A stretch of 18,648 nt of DNA, taken from positions 1-18,648 of the forward strand of contig NZ_DASSWP010000167.1 in NCBI RefSeq assembly GCF_035704785.1. The letters run 5' to 3'. Origin of the DNA: Gracilimonas sp035704785 (lineage in GTDB: Bacteria; Bacteroidota; Rhodothermia; Balneolales; Balneolaceae). Positions 14,954 through 18,648 of the stretch are shown in pieces (the first letter of the stretch is position 1; each line of letters starts with the position of its first letter). The notes under the pieces are model-generated. The model worked only from the letters and a program-made list of their open reading frames with translations. It was not told where the DNA came from and searched no databases. Position numbers and translations under genes: made by a program.

Positions 14954-17416
14954 CTAATTTTCAGTATCTAAAATATTATTAATCCTGATCAACGCATCTT
15001 CGATATGCGCACGAGTAATGTTATCTGATATCCTGGATTGCACCTGCTCCAGATCATTTTGAAGCTCATCTAATTCAACCCGTAGAAATGCTCTGATGTC
15101 AGAGTTTTTGATATCCACACTGCCGCTGAAATTCCCGGTTTCGTCAGTAGTGAACAGATCTTCTATGTTATCAAGATAAATGCGCTGCAAATTTCTGCGA
15201 TAGGGGTCGATGCTCGTCATGTCATAAATTTCACTCCACACACCAAGGCGCAGGTCTTCCAGCATTTCAAGCGGAGCATAAGCATCATCGCCATCAAAGA
15301 TATAGGCTTCGTTGAGGCGCATTATCACATCAGCAGCCATAACGTCATTTAATAAGCGAGACTGCAATTCCTTAACTCGTTCAAGTGCTCCAGCATGTTC
15401 TATTCTTCTGAGAATATCTTTATCGAGTAACCAGTCTGGTGTAGTGAATACATGCTCATTTAGGAATCCAAGAGCTTTTTTCTGGTAATCTTCAGGAACA
15501 GGGGTGTATAGAACTCCATCCTGATCGGAACTCTTTCTTTCCTGATAAACGCCGCCAATGTTAGTAGAAACATGACCGGCATAACGGGCCCATTGAAAGA
15601 CTAATTCCCCGTAAATTTCCTCCAGATCATCATACCCTTCACCAGGGGTAGAAGTCCATTCAATAAGGTTTGGAACGACCCGTTTTAGATTCATCAAACC
15701 ATATGTACTGGCCTGAACAGGATCATTAGATAAATCCTCGGTTTGTGAAGAGGGATCCCAGCCGGTAGAGGAAGCGAAACGATAAAATGGGTCGTCCGCT
15801 TTTTCTTCAATCCACTGATCGAGAATGGCGTTTTCTTCTTCCGGTGTTTCAGCTTCCGGGATCACACGATATCCCCAATTCACGGCATACTTATCATAAG
15901 GACCAATTTTTCTAATAAAACGAATATTTTCGTCACCGGGTTGAGCAACGTAATTTTGGCGGGCATACTCCATAATAGTGGTAGCAATACCGTATTTCTG
16001 AGTGAACGTGCCTGATCGCAGAGAATCTACCGGATATGCCGAGCTTGATTGCATGTTGTGGGGAAGGCCGATGGCATGACCGATCTCATGGGAAATAACC
16101 CGGCGCATGGTTTCACCGATCAGATCATCATCCAGGTGAAGTTTTCTGGCAGCAGGATTTGCAGCTCCGGTTTCGATCATTAACCGGTTGCGGTAGGAGC
16201 GCATGTGGTTATGATACCAAACGATATCGCTTTCAATGATCTCGCCGGTTCGCGGATCACTAACGCTTGGCCCAACGGCATTACGGATCGTACTTGCAAC
16301 CCATCGGACGGTGGAATATCGAATGTCCTCAGCACTCCAGTCCGGATCTTCTTCCGGTGACGGAGCTTCTTTAGCGATCACGGCATTTTTGAAACCGGCT
16401 TCCTCAAAAGCCTCATTCCAATCTTCTACCCCTTGTTTGATATAAGGTACGTACTTAGTTGGTGTTGCAGGGTCAAGATAATAGACAATAGGTTTAACCG
16501 GCTCTACCAGCTCGCCGCGTGCATATGCTTCGGGATCTTTTGGTTCTAGTCTCCATCTTCGGATATAGCTTTTCTCCTCGGCTTTCTGAGCATCAGAACC
16601 ATAATCAATTTGGTTTACAGTGAACCAGCCAACCCGGTAATCTTCGTAGCGGGGGCGCATAGGTTCTTTGGGTAGAAGAACCATTGATTGGTTCATCATT
16701 ATGGAAAGCGTTGCAGTGTGTTCGTCGGAGGGAGGGTTTCCGGCATTATAGGTAAGTACATGGCGTACTTCGAGATTTTGCGGAAAACTTTTTGCAGATT
16801 CTATATAACTGCGATCACCATCCAACCTGCGAACCTGGTATTGCTGTCTTAAAAAGCCAATGGCACCACTGATGGCCTCGGTATCGGAAGTAAAGAAATC
16901 AGTCATTTCAATAACCATCGAGGTAGAATCTTCACTTATGGCCTCAATTGGAAAAGCCGCAATGATCGGCGCGAAATTATTGGCCTTTACAGATTTAAAG
17001 ACCGGCAAAGTATCTGCAGCAACCGCATTATAGGATTGCTTTCGAATAAGGATCTTGTCGTTTTGTCGCTCAAAGGTAATGACCTGTTCTGCTGTTTTTG
17101 ATCCGGCTGAAAAGAACCCATAGAAATCGGTAGGCACTTGAGCAAGACGGCTAACCAACAGCATCTCACGGTTCAATAATGAATCAGGAATTTCATAATA
17201 AAGCTTATCATCAACCCAGTGCACATCAAAAAGGCCGGTATCTGTTTTTGCTTTGTCAGTTATTACACTCGAATAGGCTTTTATCCCATCAGAAGATGCC
17301 GCTTGACGTGCTGGTGTTCTTTGATTAGTAGAAGCTTCTTTGGTAGAAGTACAGCCTGCAACAATTAAAAGAGAGATAAGTGAAGCACAAAGTACTTGAG
17401 AGAAGTATTTAGTCAT
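14954..17416 (-). CDS. Zinc-dependent metalloprotease lipoprotein (DUF5118/DUF5117/DUF4953 type)
   Basis: This 820-residue protein is an envelope metallopeptidase. The N-terminus has a lipoprotein signal with lipobox IVAGC, so C22 should be lipidated. The next region (about 40-240) matches the DUF5118/DUF5117 layout seen in Bacteroidota: GLFDVHWVDDKLYYEIPDSL and the MLLVSRLAQVP segment are characteristic. The catalytic domain carries HEIGHAIGLPHN, giving zinc ligands H443, H447 and H453 with general base E444 (HExxHxxGxxH, metzincin type). TTIMEY with M482 looks like the Met-turn. The C-terminal part (about 500-820) is helical and typical of DUF4953. Substrates of this family are unknown; it is expected to face the periplasm or cell surface. 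It is a single gene with its own terminator downstream. No Shine-Dalgarno site precedes the ATG. It is intact, with all catalytic residues present. Confidence 0.93.
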   Translation of the reverse strand: MTKYFSQVLCASLISLLIVAGCTSTKEASTNQRTPARQAASSDGIKAYSSVITDKAKTDTGLFDVHWVDDKLYYEIPDSLLNREMLLVSRLAQVPTDFYGFFSAGSKTAEQVITFERQNDKILIRKQSYNAVAADTLPVFKSVKANNFAPIIAAFPIEAISEDSTSMVIEMTDFFTSDTEAISGAIGFLRQQYQVRRLDGDRSYIESAKSFPQNLEVRHVLTYNAGNPPSDEHTATLSIMMNQSMVLLPKEPMRPRYEDYRVGWFTVNQIDYGSDAQKAEEKSYIRRWRLEPKDPEAYARGELVEPVKPIVYYLDPATPTKYVPYIKQGVEDWNEAFEEAGFKNAVIAKEAPSPEEDPDWSAEDIRYSTVRWVASTIRNAVGPSVSDPRTGEIIESDIVWYHNHMRSYRNRLMIETGAANPAARKLHLDDDLIGETMRRVISHEIGHAIGLPHNMQSSSAYPVDSLRSGTFTQKYGIATTIMEYARQNYVAQPGDENIRFIRKIGPYDKYAVNWGYRVIPEAETPEEENAILDQWIEEKADDPFYRFASSTGWDPSSQTEDLSNDPVQASTYGLMNLKRVVPNLIEWTSTPGEGYDDLEEIYGELVFQWARYAGHVSTNIGGVYQERKSSDQDGVLYTPVPEDYQKKALGFLNEHVFTTPDWLLDKDILRRIEHAGALERVKELQSRLLNDVMAADVIMRLNEAYIFDGDDAYAPLEMLEDLRLGVWSEIYDMTSIDPYRRNLQRIYLDNIEDLFTTDETGNFSGSVDIKNSDIRAFLRVELDELQNDLEQVQSRISDNITRAHIEDALIRINNILDTEN

Positions 17417-17561
17417 AATGAAGATTTAATTGGTTCCGAAAAATGAATCCTTAAAATGTAGGGTAATTAGCTGAAAGAATTCATCCTTTAACATCTAATA
17501 ACATAATTGAAATATCGGAGCATTAACAAATATTCATTATTCAATTTTCCTGAAAATTACC

Positions 17562-17569
17562 TACCTTTG
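17562..17569 (+). promoter_or_regulatory. TAnnTTTG (-7) promoter element of the alanine dehydrogenase gene
   Basis: TACCTTTG, followed by CGTCCCC, is the -7 element used by the primary sigma factor of Bacteroidota-type bacteria. It lies 37 bases before the ATG, a normal leader length. A TTG at -33 with standard spacing is not clear. This is the best promoter match in the window and the main promoter-based clue to the phylum. Confidence 0.7.
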
Positions 17570-17606
17570 CGTCCCCAAAACAACAGCCTAACTAAAAGTT
17601 TATATC

Positions 17607-18648
17607 ATGATTATTGGAGTTCCTAAAGAGATCAAAACCCACGAAAACAGGGTAGCTATTCAGCCCGGAGGCGTGGTTCAGCTAAAGCGTAACGGACATG
17701 AAGTTTTAATTGAAAATAATGCAGGAGTCGGTAGTGGTTTCAGTAATCAGCAATATATTGATGCCGGTGCTACTATTGTTGATGATGTAGAAGAAGTCTG
17801 GAAAAAGGCTGAAATGATCATGAAGGTGAAGGAGCCTATTGCCGAAGAATATCCACGCATGAGAGAAGGTCAGGTTATTTTTACCTACTTCCACTTTGCA
17901 GCTGAAGAGGCTCTTACCAAAGCAGTAGTTGATTCAAAATGTATTGCAATTGCCTATGAAACGGTTGAAAAAGCCGATCGTTCTTTACCTCTGTTGATCC
18001 CAATGAGTGAGGTAGCAGGACGCATGGCTGCTCAGGAAGGAGCTGTTTACCTTGAGAAGCCTAAGGGCGGACGAGGTGTATTGATGGGTGGAATTCCGGG
18101 AGTTCCTCCGGCAAATGTATTGGTATTGGGTGGTGGAATTGTTGGAGTGAATGCCGCCAAGATAGCAGCCGGAATGGGTGCAAAGACCACCATTATGGAT
18201 ATTAACATGCCTCGCTTGCGTTATCTTGATGACGTAATGGAGAAAAATGTTACTACGATGTTCTCTTCCGAAGCAAATATCCGAAGAATGTTACCTGATG
18301 TAGATATGATCATCGGTGCAGTACTTAAGCCGGGAGCAAAAGCTCCTCACTTGATCACCCGAGATATGCTTAAAGAAATGAAGCCGGGTACTGTTTTAGT
18401 GGATGTTGCGATTGATCAGGGCGGTTGCTTTGAAACCTCGAAGCCGACAACTCACAAAGATCCGGTTTATAATGTTGACGGTATCGTACACTATTGTGTA
18501 GCTAATATGCCCGGCGCTGTTCCTTATACTTCTACTTTAGGGCTCACAAATGTGACGCTGCCATATGCCGTTGCTCTTGCAAATAAAGGATGGAAACAAG
18601 CTCTTAAAGATGACTCTGAGTTACTGAAAGGCTTGAATATTGCCAATG
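17607..18648 (+). CDS. ald: Alanine dehydrogenase, cut by window end
   Basis: The gene runs off the right edge after 347 codons, with about 25 residues missing compared with the usual 370. It encodes the NAD-dependent enzyme that converts L-alanine, water and NAD+ to pyruvate, ammonia and NADH, linking alanine to central carbon and nitrogen metabolism in the cytosol. MIIGVPKEIKTHENRVAI at the start is diagnostic. All known active-site residues are in place and at the same numbers as in the Mycobacterium enzyme: R15 and K75 (substrate binding), H96 (catalysis) and D270 in AIDQGG. The NAD-binding Rossmann fold has GGGIVG at 175-180 and D198 at the end of the second strand. The start at 17607 is fixed by this match. 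TACCTTTG lies 37 bases upstream. It is divergent from the metalloprotease gene across 190 bases and shows no sign of an operon within the window. Confidence 0.95.
   Translation, partial: MIIGVPKEIKTHENRVAIQPGGVVQLKRNGHEVLIENNAGVGSGFSNQQYIDAGATIVDDVEEVWKKAEMIMKVKEPIAEEYPRMREGQVIFTYFHFAAEEALTKAVVDSKCIAIAYETVEKADRSLPLLIPMSEVAGRMAAQEGAVYLEKPKGGRGVLMGGIPGVPPANVLVLGGGIVGVNAAKIAAGMGAKTTIMDINMPRLRYLDDVMEKNVTTMFSSEANIRRMLPDVDMIIGAVLKPGAKAPHLITRDMLKEMKPGTVLVDVAIDQGGCFETSKPTTHKDPVYNVDGIVHYCVANMPGAVPYTSTLGLTNVTLPYAVALANKGWKQALKDDSELLKGLNIAN

Noticed and set aside
1..18648. CRISPR arrays, tRNA or rRNA genes, insertion sequences
   Set aside because: No regularly spaced repeats, cloverleaf-like sequences, rRNA-like blocks or transposase reading frames were seen on either strand.

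Overview
The window looks like a chromosomal piece from a marine-type Bacteroidota/Balneolota (FCB group) bacterium. The reasons are a TAnnTTTG-type promoter (TACCTTTG) in front of the alanine dehydrogenase gene, weak or missing Shine-Dalgarno sites before most genes, an FtsX-type permease with the Bacteroidota-like TRTKELGIRKVLGAS signature, a DUF5117-type zinc metalloprotease lipoprotein and a PKD-repeat surface protein. Exact taxonomy cannot be fixed from the sequence alone. Both ends cut through a gene.

Layout. 1-1052: 3' part of an FtsX-like ABC permease (+). 1053-2075: an accessory-looking, AT-rich stretch with no gene for about 460 bases, then one small three-helix membrane protein (+). 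A structure resembling an integron attC site follows that gene. 2076-3623: a DUF389 membrane protein and a DoxX family membrane protein, both on the minus strand. 3884-5440: a two-domain FAD-dependent dehydrogenase (COG2509 type, +). 5563-6161: a toxin-antitoxin pair, an AbrB/MazE-like antitoxin overlapping a Doc/Fic toxin by one base, with a palindromic operator candidate upstream. 6327-14467: a minus-strand operon of three genes, read in the order sensor histidine kinase, FecR-domain periplasmic protein, giant PKD-repeat secreted protein, closed by a hairpin at 6327-6352. 14641-14904: a small winged-helix protein transcribed divergently from that operon. 14954-17416: a zinc metalloprotease lipoprotein (-) whose intrinsic terminator lies just past the stop of the winged-helix gene. 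17607-end: alanine dehydrogenase (+), cut by the window edge after 347 codons.

How the genes fit together. Most are stand-alone housekeeping or membrane genes. Two parts stand out. The kinase/FecR/PKD operon is tightly packed (10- and 4-base gaps). It joins a membrane sensor kinase without receiver or response regulator to a periplasmic FecR-domain protein and an approximately 11-repeat extracellular protein, which suggests an envelope or surface-sensing module whose signal and output are unknown. The second is the small membrane gene at 1511-1942: it is followed by paired TAAC/GTTA and AGCGG/CCGCT boxes separated by short unpaired spacers, as in an attC site, and preceded by a GTTAGGT core, so it may be a lone integron gene cassette without a nearby integrase. 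The Doc/AbrB pair is a further sign of gene acquisition.
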